A DNA stretch of 64,000 nucleotides, taken from Hydromonas sp. (GTDB lineage Bacteria; Pseudomonadota; Gammaproteobacteria; Burkholderiales; Burkholderiaceae). The notes under the pieces are model-generated. The model made no database searches. It saw only the letters and a list, made by a program, of their open reading frames with translations, and had not been told where the DNA came from. Below are positions 9,267 through 19,591 of the stretch, piece by piece. Numbering within the stretch: the first letter of the stretch is position 1; the number at the start of each line of letters is the position of its first letter. Both the position numbers and the translations under genes were made by a program. The stretch covers positions 18,332 to 82,331 of the forward strand of contig JAFEII010000020.1 of assembly GCA_017495165.1 (NCBI GenBank), in the 5' to 3' direction.

Positions 9267-10571
9267 TTAACGCGATGCGAGGTCTGGCACATCACGCATG
9301 GGCGAACCCACAAACAACTGACGCGGACGGCCAATTTTTTGCTCAGGGTCCTCAATCATTTCATTCCACTGCGCAATCCAGCCAACGGTACGCGCCAGCG
9401 CAAAAATCCCCGTAAACAAATCCGTTGGAATACCCAGCGCGCGTTGCACAATGCCTGAATAAAAATCAACATTTGGATACAATTTGCGGCTGATGAAGTA
9501 TTCATCAGTCAACGCAATGCGTTCTAGTTCCATTGCCAGCTTGAACAATGGGTCTTCTTCCAAGCCCAATTCGCCCAAAACTTCATGGCAGGTTTCACGC
9601 ATCAATGTGGCGCGTGGGTCGTGATTTTTGTACACACGATGCCCAAAGCCCATCAAACGCACGCCTGAGTTTTTGTCTTTGACTTTTTCGATAAACGCCG
9701 CCACGTTGTCAACGTGACCGATTTCCTCAAGCATGTTTAACGCCGCTTCATTTGCGCCACCATGCGCAGGGCCCCACAAACAAGCCACGCCCGCAGCAAC
9801 CGCCGCAAACGGGTTTGTGCCAGACGAGCCAGCCAAACGCACGGTTGAGGTGGACGCATTTTGCTCGTGATCTGCGTGCAAAATAAAAATACGATCCAAT
9901 GCACGTTCTAAAACAGGGTTCACCACATACTCTTCAGCAGGCACAGCAAACATCATGCGCAAGAAGTTACCCGTGTACGACAAGTCGTTTTTGGGGTACA
10001 TAAATGGCTGGCCAATCGAGTATTTATAAGCCATTGCCACCAAAGTGGGCAATTTTGCAATCAAGCGAATCGCAGAAATCTCACGGCTTTTGGCATCGGT
10101 GATGTCGGTAGAGTCATGATAAAACGCGCTCATCGCACTCACCGCTGCGGTCAACACCGCCATTGGGTGCGCATCGCGGCGAAAACTGCGGAAAAACTGC
10201 CCCATTTGCTCGTGCACCATGGTGTGGCGCAAAATTTTACCGTGGACAAACTCTTCTTTTTGCGCGGCATTGGGCAACTCGCCATTCATCAGCAAATAAG
10301 CGACTTCCAAAAAGTCACATTTTTCCGCCAATTGCTCAATCGGATAACCACGGTATAACAATTCGCCTTTATCGCCGTCAATGTAGGTAATCGTTGAGGT
10401 ACACGCAGCGGTTGACATAAAACCAGGGTCAAATGTAAATTTGCCCGTTTGCGCGTACAGCTTGCGAATATCAATCACATCTGGGCCAATTGAGCCCTCA
10501 TAAATTGGCAATTCAATGGATGGCGAACCATCCGAAAAGCTCAACGTTGCGTTTTTAGTACTCGTACTCAT
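9267..10571 (-). CDS. gltA: Citrate synthase
   Basis: Condenses acetyl-CoA and oxaloacetate to citrate in the TCA cycle. The 434 aa size and the N-terminal zinc-ribbon-like/beta region ([20 protein letters not shown]) match the hexameric, NADH-regulated type of Gram-negative bacteria. Active-site signatures are [14 protein letters not shown] and [15 protein letters not shown], plus a catalytic Asp in the C-terminal NVDFYSGI region. TTAAGGAGTTTGT gives a strong Shine-Dalgarno. The gene follows sdhE by 24 bp, and the pair is probably one transcript ending at the terminator just downstream. Confidence 0.97.
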   Translation of the reverse strand: MSTSTKNATLSFSDGSPSIELPIYEGSIGPDVIDIRKLYAQTGKFTFDPGFMSTAACTSTITYIDGDKGELLYRGYPIEQLAEKCDFLEVAYLLMNGELPNAAQKEEFVHGKILRHTMVHEQMGQFFRSFRRDAHPMAVLTAAVSAMSAFYHDSTDITDAKSREISAIRLIAKLPTLVAMAYKYSIGQPFMYPKNDLSYTGNFLRMMFAVPAEEYVVNPVLERALDRIFILHADHEQNASTSTVRLAGSSGTNPFAAVAAGVACLWGPAHGGANEAALNMLEEIGHVDNVAAFIEKVKDKNSGVRLMGFGHRVYKNHDPRATLMRETCHEVLGELGLEEDPLFKLAMELERIALTDEYFISRKLYPNVDFYSGIVQRALGIPTDLFTGIFALARTVGWIAQWNEMIEDPEQKIGRPRQLFVGSPMRDVPDLASR

Positions 10572-10595
10572 ACAAACTCCTTAAGGTAAATTAAT

Positions 10596-10901
10596 TCAAA
10601 CTTCGCGCAGCAAGCCCAATATATGATTGGCCTTAAGCATATCGGCATCATCCATTAAATGCTCCGATTTATCCACTTGCGCCAACTCTTTGCGCCGCAT
10701 AATCAAATCAAACAACTCGCTATCAGGCAAATCAAGCAGCATATCCAAGCCATACACTTCATCGTCGGTCAGATTGGCTTCATGCACATCAAAAAACCGC
10801 GTCAAAAAAATATCATTTTCAAGCATCCCGCGCTTGGCGCGCCAGCGCAGGCGTGCCCTACGAACCACATCTTCTACCACCACATGACTGTTATTAAACA
10901 T
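10596..10901 (-). CDS. sdhE: FAD assembly factor SdhE (succinate dehydrogenase assembly factor 2 family)
   Basis: SdhE helps attach FAD covalently to SdhA (and FrdA). The reading frame is open to 11000, but TTAGGTGAGAAT before the ATG at 10901 gives a 101 aa protein of family length starting MFNNSHVV. The hallmark RGMLEND (the RGxxE motif) lies near residue 24, and LDLPDSELFDLIM matches the family's helical fold. In Burkholderiales it normally sits between sdhCDAB and gltA. Here gltA is in place, but a beta-galactosidase gene occupies the upstream side and sdhCDAB is absent from the window. Confidence 0.92.
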   Translation of the reverse strand: MFNNSHVVVEDVVRRARLRWRAKRGMLENDIFLTRFFDVHEANLTDDEVYGLDMLLDLPDSELFDLIMRRKELAQVDKSEHLMDDADMLKANHILGLLREV

Positions 10902-11057
10902 ATTCTCACCTAACCATAATTTCAAACCGCCCACAAGACTTATATAAGACATAAGAATCATTTTAAACGGTATTGCTTGTAAATAGAAGTGAAATATCAC
11001 CCGCCACGCGATATATTTACCGCAGGCCGCCAGTCATTCACTTCACCAATCCGCACA

Positions 11058-13010
11058 TCACTCAAGCTCGACGCGCACCCCATAAGCCGCGAGCGCCGCC
11101 CCATTCACAACCGCATCCTGCCCCTGATGATTGAGCAAAAAGCGGGTAAAAGGCGCATTGCCCCGAACCACTTGTTCCACGCCGCCCGCCTGCGCATTCG
11201 AGGACAAGCCAGCCTTGGTAAGCACCACATCCGTCAAAGATTGCAGCACGTGTGCCGCCAAACCTGCGCCGACATAATACGCCCAACCCAAGCCAACCGC
11301 GTGTTCGGTCACGCACGCTTTGTCCCGATACATAACATCGCTGTAATGCGCCAATACGGTTGCGCCACACGGCTCAACCATGTCGCGCCAAACCTGCGCC
11401 TGAGAAACTTCCCCCGTCAGAACATCAAACACAGGCGCACTTTGGCCAACGCCCAGCGCCTCGCTCTCACGCACGGTCACGCCAAGCAATTGGGTCAAAA
11501 AAGCAGGCGCAGACACGCCAAAATGCAGGTTGTTGTCGCGGTTTTTAATTCCAGCGCGATAGCCCATCACCAACACACCGCCTTGCGCAACATAGGCTTG
11601 CAAGCGCGCAGCCAACTCACCATCAATGATTTGCAACGCTGGCACAACCACAATTTTATACGTCGAAAAATCTTTATGCACACTCAAAACATCCGTCATC
11701 ACATTGGCAGCATAAAACGGCGCATACAAGCGCATCAACTCCTGCGTGAAATCAAATGCCGATGATTGCTGCTGAACATGCCAAGATTGGATGTTATCAA
11801 AGTCATACAAAACCGCCACGTCCGCAACCACAGGGATTTTGAGCGCCGCCTCATGTTGCACAATGTCGCGCATAAAATCGCGCACCTCTGCAAGTTTGCG
11901 GTTGTCTTGATTGTCCACATCCAAAACCCCCAAGCAAAACTGCTCCGCGCCTCTGTCCATGCCGCGCCAGCGAAAGAACAGTAAATTATCGCAACCACGC
12001 GCCATGGCTTGATACGCCCACATTTTTGCCTGATTCGGGCGCGGCAAATAGCCAATATGGTTGTGACCTTGTGCGCCCATGAGCGCCTCAACAATCCAAA
12101 AATTTTGCTGTTTCAAACCGCGCATGTAATCAAGCGTCATCGCAATCTGCGCAGGCGCGATTGGCTCGGTCAAACCACCCCAAACGGGGTAATTGTCGTA
12201 TGAGACAAAATCCAAATGCGCCGCCAACTCATTTTGATCGCACGCCACATTAAAAAAGCCGCCAAAAAAATTGTGCGTCACGGGCTGATGGCTGCCGCGC
12301 AATGACTGAACCAAATCAATTTGCGCAATCGCAAAGTGGTTTAATGACGCGGAGCGAAACCGCGCCCAGTCCAAGCGCAGCGCTGGATTATGCACGGTAA
12401 TCGTAGGCGTTGGCATGGGAATTTCATCAAACTGATTGTAAGTTTGTCCCCAAAAAATCGTGCCGTAGGTTTGATTTAAAGCCTGAATATCCCCCGCAAA
12501 CTTATCACTCAAAAAAACCTGAAACGCCTGATGACATTGTGCGCAATAACATTGATCTGAGCCCTCATGCCCAAGTTCATTGTCAATTTGCCACGCAACA
12601 ATTGCCGGCTCATCCGCATAATGCGCCACCAAAGCGGCCACCATGCGCTGGCTGTATTGTTGATACACCGTTGAATTAAAACAATATTGCCTGCGCCCAC
12701 CAAAAGCATGCGCATGGCCATGCGCGTTTTGCGCCAAAATCGAAGGATGCGCCTTGGCCAGCCACGCGGGAAATGTGGCCGTTGGCGTGCCAAACATGAC
12801 CTTTAAGTCATGCGCCTTGGCGGTTTGAATCACCAAGTCAAAAAATGAGAAATCAAATTGACCATCCGCAGGCTCGATTAAATGCCACGCAAATTCACCA
12901 ATCCGAATCATATTGCCACCGGTCTGTTTGATGCGCGCCATGTCTTGCGCCATCATGTCATCACCAAGGTGCTGCCACTGTTCGGGGTAATAATCAACGC
13001 CTAAGTACAT
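11058..13010 (-). CDS. Beta-galactosidase, glycoside hydrolase family 42
   Basis: GH42 retaining enzymes release terminal beta-galactose from galactosides. The 650 aa protein has the full layout: an N-terminal (beta/alpha)8 barrel (YYPEQW at 7-12, RIGEFAW), a middle trimerisation domain and a C-terminal beta domain. The acid/base Glu145 is in WQIDNELGHEG and the nucleophile is Glu308 in FWIVEALMG. Cys110 with Cys154, Cys156 and Cys159 (CYCAQC) forms the zinc site seen in many GH42 enzymes. There is no signal peptide, so it acts in the cytoplasm on imported galactosides. It starts 17 bp after galM and is the last gene of the mgl-gal run. Confidence 0.93.
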   Translation of the reverse strand: MYLGVDYYPEQWQHLGDDMMAQDMARIKQTGGNMIRIGEFAWHLIEPADGQFDFSFFDLVIQTAKAHDLKVMFGTPTATFPAWLAKAHPSILAQNAHGHAHAFGGRRQYCFNSTVYQQYSQRMVAALVAHYADEPAIVAWQIDNELGHEGSDQCYCAQCHQAFQVFLSDKFAGDIQALNQTYGTIFWGQTYNQFDEIPMPTPTITVHNPALRLDWARFRSASLNHFAIAQIDLVQSLRGSHQPVTHNFFGGFFNVACDQNELAAHLDFVSYDNYPVWGGLTEPIAPAQIAMTLDYMRGLKQQNFWIVEALMGAQGHNHIGYLPRPNQAKMWAYQAMARGCDNLLFFRWRGMDRGAEQFCLGVLDVDNQDNRKLAEVRDFMRDIVQHEAALKIPVVADVAVLYDFDNIQSWHVQQQSSAFDFTQELMRLYAPFYAANVMTDVLSVHKDFSTYKIVVVPALQIIDGELAARLQAYVAQGGVLVMGYRAGIKNRDNNLHFGVSAPAFLTQLLGVTVRESEALGVGQSAPVFDVLTGEVSQAQVWRDMVEPCGATVLAHYSDVMYRDKACVTEHAVGLGWAYYVGAGLAAHVLQSLTDVVLTKAGLSSNAQAGGVEQVVRGNAPFTRFLLNHQGQDAVVNGAALAAYGVRVELE

Positions 13011-13027
13011 ATCATTCCTTCAAAACT

Positions 13028-14065
13028 TTAAACCACATCAAACAAAAACGCCGTGCGCTGCCTATAGATTTGCTCGGGATACAGCGCAGACGGATGGTCG
13101 CCATTCGGGCGCGCACGGTGCGGCAATTTTTGGGTCTCAATACACAGCGCGTCGTGTTTCACGCCGCGCCCGCCGTGGCGCAAAACCTCACCGCCCGCAT
13201 TATTGTGCGCATACAACACCACGCACGGCTGGTCGGTAAATACCCTTAAGCGCCGCCCGCTTTGGGCGTCTTGTAACTGCACAGCGGCCGCATGGTCAGG
13301 CAAATTATTCAACACAAAATAATGATCCAAACCCTGCGCCAACGCCAATCGTTCATCACCGCTTGCCAGCGCGCTGCCAACCAACGCGCCCGTGCGAAAA
13401 TCAAACGCGCTGCCCGCCACCGCCCACTCATCACCGGTTACCAACAAGTCGCCATCCATCGCGCACACAAAATCAGCCGCGACAGTCAGCTCGTGCGCAT
13501 GAATCGTGCGGCGCTGCTTGCCCGATAAATTAAAATACGCATGATTGGTTAAATTGCACAGCGTCGCGCCGTCGCACGTGGCACTAAAATCCAAACTTAG
13601 CCGATGCTCAGTCGCACTCAATTCATAGCGCAAAACCACCCGCAACGCATTCGGATAGCCATTCTCGCCCGCAGGCGAATCATACGCAAACGTCACGCCC
13701 AACTCATCGGCCGCCAAAACCTGCCACGCTTGATGGCTCATGGCGCCTGCGCCGCCGTGCAACTGATGCAAGCCCTGATTGCACGGCAACTGATAAACCG
13801 CACCCGCCAACCCAAACTGCCCATGCGCAATCCGCCCCGCCGTGCGGCCAATCGTTGCGCCAAAATAAGGCGCATTCACGCGCCAATCAGCCGCAGACTC
13901 ATGCGCCAGCAACACCGACTCAATCGCGCCCGCTCGGTCTGGCACGCACACATCCACCAACGTCGCACCCAAACAGCTCAGCTCAACCCGCATCCCCAAC
14001 GCATTTTGTAAAACGTAAGCGTTAACCTGTTCTTTGATAACCTGCTCTTTGATAACCTCACTCAT
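13028..14065 (-). CDS. galM: Aldose 1-epimerase (mutarotase)
   Basis: Interconverts beta- and alpha-galactose so that GalK can use the sugar. About 345 aa. Family signatures are APYFGATIGRTAGRIAHG, LHQLHGGAGAMSHQAW, the catalytic His region NLTNHAYFNLSG and the C-terminal CIETQKLPHRARPN with the catalytic Glu. The frame allows ATG at 14077, but GGAG lies 7 bp before the ATG at 14065, which overlaps the galT stop by 8 bp and suggests translational coupling. The N-terminus has a short tandem repeat (VIKEQVIKEQV) coded by a 15 bp DNA repeat. Confidence 0.93.
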   Translation of the reverse strand: MSEVIKEQVIKEQVNAYVLQNALGMRVELSCLGATLVDVCVPDRAGAIESVLLAHESAADWRVNAPYFGATIGRTAGRIAHGQFGLAGAVYQLPCNQGLHQLHGGAGAMSHQAWQVLAADELGVTFAYDSPAGENGYPNALRVVLRYELSATEHRLSLDFSATCDGATLCNLTNHAYFNLSGKQRRTIHAHELTVAADFVCAMDGDLLVTGDEWAVAGSAFDFRTGALVGSALASGDERLALAQGLDHYFVLNNLPDHAAAVQLQDAQSGRRLRVFTDQPCVVLYAHNNAGGEVLRHGGRGVKHDALCIETQKLPHRARPNGDHPSALYPEQIYRQRTAFLFDVV

Positions 14066-15578
14066 CGACCACTCCATTTATTTGCGCCACAAACCGCCGA
14101 AAAGCCGCCAGCCCAGCCGCATCCTGTTTAAACACGCCCGCATCACACAACACCTGCTCAAACACCGCGCCAACCTCGTGTTGCACATAAGCCAGCGCAT
14201 CCATTTGCGCATCATAGCGCGCCGCAATCTGGGCAAACCACGCGCCGTGCGCCGCCAGTTCAGGCAGCACCTCAAACGCACATTCACCGCGCAAACACGC
14301 AGCCATTTGCGCCATCGCACCCGCCAATCGGTCAGGCAACACCGCCAGCCCCATCACTTCAATCAAGCCGATATTTTCTTTTTTAATATGATGCAACACC
14401 TCATGCGGATGAAAAATCCCCAACGGATGCGCAGGCGACGTTCGGTTATTGCGCAACACCAAATCAAGCTCAAAGCCACCATTTCGATGCCGTGCAATCG
14501 GCGTAATCGTGTTGTGCGGCGTGCCAGCGCTGTGCGCCACAACGTCCACGCGCTCATCAGAATACGCCCGCCATTGCGCCAACACATCAGACGCCGCCGC
14601 TTGCAGCGCCTCTTTATCCGCGCTCAACAAACGCAACACAGACATCGGCCAATGCAACATCTGCATGCGCACCTTGGCGTGCCGCGTCATCGACGCCCCA
14701 TCCAATACCGCCGCATTTGCCATCGCAAAATCATATCGCCCGCCCTGAAAATGCTCATGGCTCAGAATTGAACCACCCACAATCGGCAAATCGGCATTTG
14801 AGCCCATAAAATAATGCGGAAACTGCGCCACAAAATCGAGCAAACGCACAAACGTGTGCGCCCCAATCGTCATCGGCTCATGCTCAGCTTTGAGCACAAT
14901 GCAATGCTCATTAAAATATTCGTACGGCGAATATTGCAAAAACCAATCCTCATCGCCGTTCAAGCGCAATGGAATCAACCGCAAATTCTGCCGCGCAGGG
15001 TGATCAAGCCGCCCCGCATACCCTTCATTCTCACGACACAGCAAACATTTGGGATATTCCACCGCCGCAGCGCTGCGCGCCGCCGCAATTTGTGCGGGGT
15101 CTTTTTCGGGTTTGGACAAATTAACCGTCATATCCAACACACCAAACTGCCCGCGCCAAGTCCACTTGATGTTTTTTGCCACCCGCGCCAAACGCACATA
15201 ATTACTCGCACGCGCCAAGTGATAATAATCATCCGTCGCCAATTGGGCAGACTGCGCATTCAGCCGCTCAAACCGCGCCTGCACTTCCGACGGGCGCGCC
15301 ATCAAACAATCCATCAACGCCGAATCAAATATATCGCGCCCAGCAACGCCGCAAGGTGCCAAAACCCCGCGCGCAATCGCATCGTCACACATCGCATCAA
15401 GCAGGGTTTGCACCTGCCCAAACCCGAACGGCTCAAGCGGCGCCACCTCAGCAGGCATCTCTGCCAAACCCAACAACGCCATCAAACGGTGCTGCACATA
15501 AAACCAATCAACAGGCGCAAACAAACGCTGCGCCACACCGTATTGCAACAAAGCCTTTACATACGCATGCGCCTTCAT
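14058..15578 (-). CDS. galT: UDP-glucose-hexose-1-phosphate uridylyltransferase, class II (Firmicutes type)
   Basis: Transfers UMP between UDP-glucose and galactose-1-phosphate in the Leloir pathway. At 506 aa it is far longer than the ~350 aa E. coli-type enzyme. Its sequence fits the second GalT class typical of lactobacilli and bacilli: the N-terminal half has AYVKALLQYG and DWFYVQHRLM, and the active-site region reads ILSHEHFQGG (His274, His276) instead of the HPHxQ of class I. The ATG overlaps the galK stop as ATGA, indicating coupling. Presence of this class in a proteobacterial operon suggests transfer from Gram-positive bacteria at some time (inference). Confidence 0.92.
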   Translation of the reverse strand: MKAHAYVKALLQYGVAQRLFAPVDWFYVQHRLMALLGLAEMPAEVAPLEPFGFGQVQTLLDAMCDDAIARGVLAPCGVAGRDIFDSALMDCLMARPSEVQARFERLNAQSAQLATDDYYHLARASNYVRLARVAKNIKWTWRGQFGVLDMTVNLSKPEKDPAQIAAARSAAAVEYPKCLLCRENEGYAGRLDHPARQNLRLIPLRLNGDEDWFLQYSPYEYFNEHCIVLKAEHEPMTIGAHTFVRLLDFVAQFPHYFMGSNADLPIVGGSILSHEHFQGGRYDFAMANAAVLDGASMTRHAKVRMQMLHWPMSVLRLLSADKEALQAAASDVLAQWRAYSDERVDVVAHSAGTPHNTITPIARHRNGGFELDLVLRNNRTSPAHPLGIFHPHEVLHHIKKENIGLIEVMGLAVLPDRLAGAMAQMAACLRGECAFEVLPELAAHGAWFAQIAARYDAQMDALAYVQHEVGAVFEQVLCDAGVFKQDAAGLAAFRRFVAQINGVVDE

Positions 15579-16747
15579 AAAACCGCCTCAAGCAACCGCG
15601 CGCCCTCGCCAATCCGAACCGCATAAAAATCAGCGTTCAACCCAGTCTCAGACAAATACGCCTGTTCAACCTGTGCCTGAAACGCCGCCGCTTGAGCGCT
15701 GCGCACCAACATCACCGCGCAGCCACCAAACCCCGCGCCCGTCATCCGAGCGCCCACCGCGCCCGCTTGCCAAGCCGCATTCACCAGCGCATCCAAATGC
15801 AAGCCAGTCACCTCAAAATCATCGCGCAACGACACATGCGACGCATTCATCAACTGCCCAAAAGTCAACAAATCGCGCTGATTGAGCGCAGCAACCGCCT
15901 GCAACGTGCGCTGATTTTCAGACACCGCATGCCGCGCACGGCGGCGCGCATTCTCGTCCACAATCACATGCGCATGCCGCTCAAACTCAGCCACACTCAA
16001 ATCACACAACGCACCAATCGCCGTCACCGTTTGCAACGCCGCCAACGCCGCATCACATTCAGCGCGGCGCAGATTGTAATTGGACTCAGCCAATTCACGC
16101 CGCTTATTGGTATTGGCAATCAACAGGGTAAATTCATCCCACAAATCAACTGGCGCATGCTCAAATTTCAGCGTATTCGTATCAAGCAAAATCGCATGAC
16201 CTGCGCGCCCAAACCCGCTCGCAAATTGATCCATAATCCCGCAATTGACCCCAATAAACTGATTCTCCGCACGCTGCGCGATTTGCACCAATTGCACCAT
16301 CGACAAGTCAAGCCCATACACATGCTGCGCCAAAACCGCCGTACACACCTCAATCGAGGCGCTCGACGACAACCCAGCGCCATTGGGCAAATTGCCCCAA
16401 AACAACACATCAAACCCGTGCGCCAACCCGCAACCCGCCTGCTGCAACACCGCCAACACGCCCGCAGGATAATTGGACCAATCCTTCGCCGCATCAAACA
16501 CCAACGCATCAAGCGCCCAAGTGACCTGCCCAACCCTTGCAAATTGGCTCGAATACATCCGCACCACGTTGTCCGTGCGGGCGCGCACCAGCGCGTATGT
16601 ACCCAAATCAAGCGCACACGGAAACACGTGTCCGCCATTAAAATCCGTGTATTCGCCAATCAAATTCACCCGCCCAGGCGCAAAAAAAACGTGGCTTGCC
16701 CCCGCGCCAAACTGTTGTTTAAATTCGTCTTTTAATTGCTCAACCAT
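15575..16747 (-). CDS. galK: Galactokinase
   Basis: GHMP-family kinase, ATP + galactose to galactose-1-phosphate. It shows the galactokinase signature APGRVNLIGEYTDFNGG near the N-terminus, the GHMP ATP loop PNGAGLSSSASIEV, and the C-terminal MTGAGFGGCAV. A longer start at 16765 is possible. I chose ATG 16747 because GAGG lies 6 bp upstream, whereas 16765 has no Shine-Dalgarno and the shorter N-terminus matches family length (about 390 aa). It lies about 90 bp after mglC, separated by a hairpin, and is coupled to galT by a 4 bp overlap. Confidence 0.94.
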   Translation of the reverse strand: MVEQLKDEFKQQFGAGASHVFFAPGRVNLIGEYTDFNGGHVFPCALDLGTYALVRARTDNVVRMYSSQFARVGQVTWALDALVFDAAKDWSNYPAGVLAVLQQAGCGLAHGFDVLFWGNLPNGAGLSSSASIEVCTAVLAQHVYGLDLSMVQLVQIAQRAENQFIGVNCGIMDQFASGFGRAGHAILLDTNTLKFEHAPVDLWDEFTLLIANTNKRRELAESNYNLRRAECDAALAALQTVTAIGALCDLSVAEFERHAHVIVDENARRRARHAVSENQRTLQAVAALNQRDLLTFGQLMNASHVSLRDDFEVTGLHLDALVNAAWQAGAVGARMTGAGFGGCAVMLVRSAQAAAFQAQVEQAYLSETGLNADFYAVRIGEGARLLEAVL

Positions 16748-16787
16748 CATCAGCCTCAATCCCATTTATTTTTCTGAACAAATACAA

Positions 16788-16820
16788 CAAAGGCGCATCC
16801 TTTATCGGGAAGCGCCTTTG
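16788..16820 (-). terminator. Hairpin between mglC and galK
   Basis: CAAAGGCGC and GCGCCTTTG form a perfect 9 bp stem with a 15 nt loop. The minus-strand tail TTGTATTTGTTC is only moderately T-rich. It may be a partial terminator or an mRNA stability element setting a lower gal than mgl expression. Confidence 0.55.
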
Positions 16821-16840
16821 CCAGTTTAACGCAAAAATTC

Positions 16841-17875
16841 TTATTTCTTCTTCAAATATTTGCGCATATCAATCGCCACCGCAGCCACAATAATCATGCC
16901 TTTAATCACATATTGATACGACTGATTCACGTCTGAAAAGCTCAAACCATAGTTAATCAACTGGAACATCAGCACGCCAATCACCACGCCGCCGATTTTA
17001 CCCACGCCGCCGCTGAACGACACGCCGCCGACCACACAGGCCGCAATCGCATCAAGCTCATACATATTGCCCGTATTGTTGGTGGCGCTGCCCACACGCG
17101 CCACTTCGAGCGTGCCGGCAAAACCATACAAAACCCCCGCCAAGGTGTAAGCGGCAATCAAGGTTTTGTCAATATTCACGCCAGACACCGCAGCCGCTTC
17201 AGGGTTGCCGCCAATCGCAAACATGTTTTTGCCAAAACGGGTTTTGTTCCACAAAATCCACATCAACACGGTTGTGACCGCCGCATAAATCACCAAATAC
17301 GGCAAACGGAATTCACCCAACATAAAACCACCTTGGGCAAAACTCTCAAAGTGCGGCGCCAAACCACCCACAGGCTGTGCACCATTTGGCTCGCGGTCAA
17401 TGTACATCAACGACAAACCAAAAATCACAATCATCGAACCCAGCGTCATAATAAACGGCGGCACTTTGAGTTTGGCAATCACCCAACCATTCAAATAGCC
17501 CAACGCACCACAAATCAAACACGCCACCAAAATAGCCACCACAATCCATTGATTGGCCAAAATGGGCGGCAAGCTTTCATACATGCGGTTCATGTTGGTA
17601 GACGACTGCATGAGCGAGCCTGACACCACCGCAGCCAGCCCAACCATACGCCCAGCCGACAAATCCGTGCCTTGCGTCACAATCAAACCGGCCACACCCA
17701 GCGCAATAATGATGCCTGTTGAGGCTTGCGACAAAATATTACTCAAATTGGTCAGCGACAAAAAACTGTTGTTTTTGGCCACAAACGCCATCAACAACGC
17801 CAACATCACAAAGAAAATGGCATTGTCAATTAAGAACGTGCCTATGCTTTTTTTACTTGTTAAATCTCGACTCAC
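16841..17875 (-). CDS. mglC: Galactose/methyl galactoside ABC transporter permease
   Basis: Inner-membrane permease of the MglBAC importer (BPD_transp_2 family). The 344 aa protein has 8-10 hydrophobic segments and family motifs such as TQGTDLSAGRMVGLAA and the C-terminal LDAIAACVVGGVSFSGGVGK. Translation starts at GTG with AAGGGGAAC just upstream. The gene lies 14 bp after mglA and is clearly in its operon. Confidence 0.94.
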   Translation of the reverse strand: MSRDLTSKKSIGTFLIDNAIFFVMLALLMAFVAKNNSFLSLTNLSNILSQASTGIIIALGVAGLIVTQGTDLSAGRMVGLAAVVSGSLMQSSTNMNRMYESLPPILANQWIVVAILVACLICGALGYLNGWVIAKLKVPPFIMTLGSMIVIFGLSLMYIDREPNGAQPVGGLAPHFESFAQGGFMLGEFRLPYLVIYAAVTTVLMWILWNKTRFGKNMFAIGGNPEAAAVSGVNIDKTLIAAYTLAGVLYGFAGTLEVARVGSATNNTGNMYELDAIAACVVGGVSFSGGVGKIGGVVIGVLMFQLINYGLSFSDVNQSYQYVIKGMIIVAAVAIDMRKYLKKK

Positions 17876-17889
17876 TTTGTTCCCCTTAT

Positions 17890-19425
17890 TTATAGATACT
17901 TGGCGGACAACGCCATAATTTCTGCTTGCGTCGTCTGCGCAGTTTCCACAATCCCTGCCACGCGCCCATTACTCATCACCAAAATACGATCCGTTGTGCC
18001 AATCAGTTCAGGCATCTCAGATGAAATCATGATAATGCCCTTGTCTTTATTAGCCAAATCAATCATCAACTGATAAATCTCATATTTTGCGCCCACATCA
18101 ATCCCACGCGTGGGTTCATCAAGCATCAACACCTCAGGCTCAGTCAACAACCAACGCCCCAAAATCACCTTTTGTTGATTCCCACCCGACAACGTACCAA
18201 TTTGGGTTTTCTGCGACGGCGTTTTCACGCGCATGGACTCTATCACCCACTGGGTGTCTTTTTCCTGTTGCGCATTGCGCAGCAAGCCAAACGGCCCTCG
18301 ATAACTGCCAATATTGGCAATCGTGGCATTAAACTTAATATCCAAAATCCCAAAAATACCCGTTTGGCGGCGCTCCTCCGTCACCAATGCAAAACCATGG
18401 TTAATGGCTTGTTGCGTGTGCTTCACCTCAATGGGCTCACCGTGCAAAAGCACCTCACCCGAGGCCAGCGCACGCAAACCAAACAGCGTTTCAACGATTT
18501 CGGTGCGTTTGGAGCCAACCAAACCTGCAATCCCCAAAATCTCACCTTTGCGCAGCGTAAAAGACACGTCTTTTAACGACGGCTGCGTGAGCGACACCAA
18601 GTTTTTCACCTCCAAAATCACCTCAGCGGGCTGATTGGTTTTGGCGGGATAGCGCTCGGTTAAATCGCGCCCAACCATGAGGTTAATAATCCGATCCATC
18701 GTCAAATCGCTTGCAGGCTCCGTCGCAATCCACTTGCCATCCCGCATCACCGTCACATCATCCGAAATGGTTAAAATCTCTTCCATTTTGTGCGAAATAT
18801 AAATCACGCCCACGCCGCGCTTGGTCAACGTGTCAATGATTTTAAACAAATGACTCACTTCAATTTCAGTCAATGACGACGTGGGCTCATCGAGCACCAA
18901 AATTTTGGACTCATACGACACCGCTTTGGCGATTTCAACCATTTGCATTTCAGAGACCGACAATGTCGCCACTTTGACATTTGGGTCAAGTTTGATGTCC
19001 AACGACTCAAAAATCTTTTTTGTGTCCTCATAAGCGCGTTTTTCATCAATGAACAGGCCTTTTTTTGGATAACGACCCAGCCAAATATTGTCCATCACGC
19101 TCGCTTGGCGCACTTGATTTAACTCTTGATGCACCATCGCCACGCCGCACTCCAATGCTTGCTTGGCCGTGGTAAATTGAATCGGCGCACCGTCCAAAAA
19201 AATCTCACCTTCGTCGGGATGATAAATCCCAAACAAACTCTTCATTAACGTCGACTTGCCCGCGCCGTTCTCGCCCATCAGCGCATGAACCGTGCCTGCT
19301 CGAACCGTTAAATTCACCTGATCCAACGCTTTGACACCTGGAAAACTTTTTGAAATATTGCGCATTTCTAATAATGCCCGCGCGGCATTTTTAGGATGCG
19401 TTTGTGTGTGTGCTGCGTGGTTCAT
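17890..19425 (-). CDS. mglA: Galactose/methyl galactoside ABC transporter ATP-binding protein
   Basis: Double-NBD sugar importer ATPase. The first Walker A is [16 protein letters not shown]. The second is replaced by [16 protein letters not shown], the usual degenerate form in this family. The ABC signature of the second half is [15 protein letters not shown], followed by Walker [15 protein letters not shown]. The frame opens at 19449, but AGGAGG 5 bp before the ATG at 19425 marks the likely start (about 511 aa). It is preceded by two hairpins that separate it from mglB. Confidence 0.95.
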   Translation of the reverse strand: MNHAAHTQTHPKNAARALLEMRNISKSFPGVKALDQVNLTVRAGTVHALMGENGAGKSTLMKSLFGIYHPDEGEIFLDGAPIQFTTAKQALECGVAMVHQELNQVRQASVMDNIWLGRYPKKGLFIDEKRAYEDTKKIFESLDIKLDPNVKVATLSVSEMQMVEIAKAVSYESKILVLDEPTSSLTEIEVSHLFKIIDTLTKRGVGVIYISHKMEEILTISDDVTVMRDGKWIATEPASDLTMDRIINLMVGRDLTERYPAKTNQPAEVILEVKNLVSLTQPSLKDVSFTLRKGEILGIAGLVGSKRTEIVETLFGLRALASGEVLLHGEPIEVKHTQQAINHGFALVTEERRQTGIFGILDIKFNATIANIGSYRGPFGLLRNAQQEKDTQWVIESMRVKTPSQKTQIGTLSGGNQQKVILGRWLLTEPEVLMLDEPTRGIDVGAKYEIYQLMIDLANKDKGIIMISSEMPELIGTTDRILVMSNGRVAGIVETAQTTQAEIMALSAKYL

Positions 19426-19490
19426 AACCACCTCCTGCTCATTGGTCAATTGGTCATTTTGCGACGTGTACCGCGTCGATTGAGTTAAAA

Positions 19491-19511
19491 AAAACCCCCA
19501 TTAAGGGTTTT
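19491..19511 (-). terminator. Short A/T-flanked hairpin before mglA
   Basis: On the minus strand AAAACCC pairs with GGGTTTT, followed by further T residues. It is a possible intrinsic terminator or attenuator in the mglB-mglA spacer. Confidence 0.5.
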
Positions 19512-19550
19512 ATTTACTGACTCAGCTTGGCCTGTACCAGCCAATCAAAT

Positions 19551-19577
19551 AAAGGGTGCTTACAGCAAGCACCCTTT
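19551..19577 (-). terminator. Strong hairpin 3' of mglB
   Basis: AAAGGGTGCTT and AAGCACCCTTT form a perfect 11 bp stem with a 5 nt loop, 14 bp past the mglB stop. Such hairpins after binding-protein genes often protect the 5' message and give excess binding protein over permease (known for mal and similar operons; inference here). Confidence 0.7.
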
Positions 19578-19591
19578 AATTAACTGCTTAA

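Noticed and set aside
14034..16735. Several long + strand frames opposite galT and galK
   Set aside because: They are shadows caused by the GC-rich third positions of the real minus-strand genes and are rich in Arg/His/Gln.
17890..19425. Defective second Walker A of MglA as a sign of decay
   Set aside because: A degenerate second ATP site is normal for the sugar-importer ATPases of this family.
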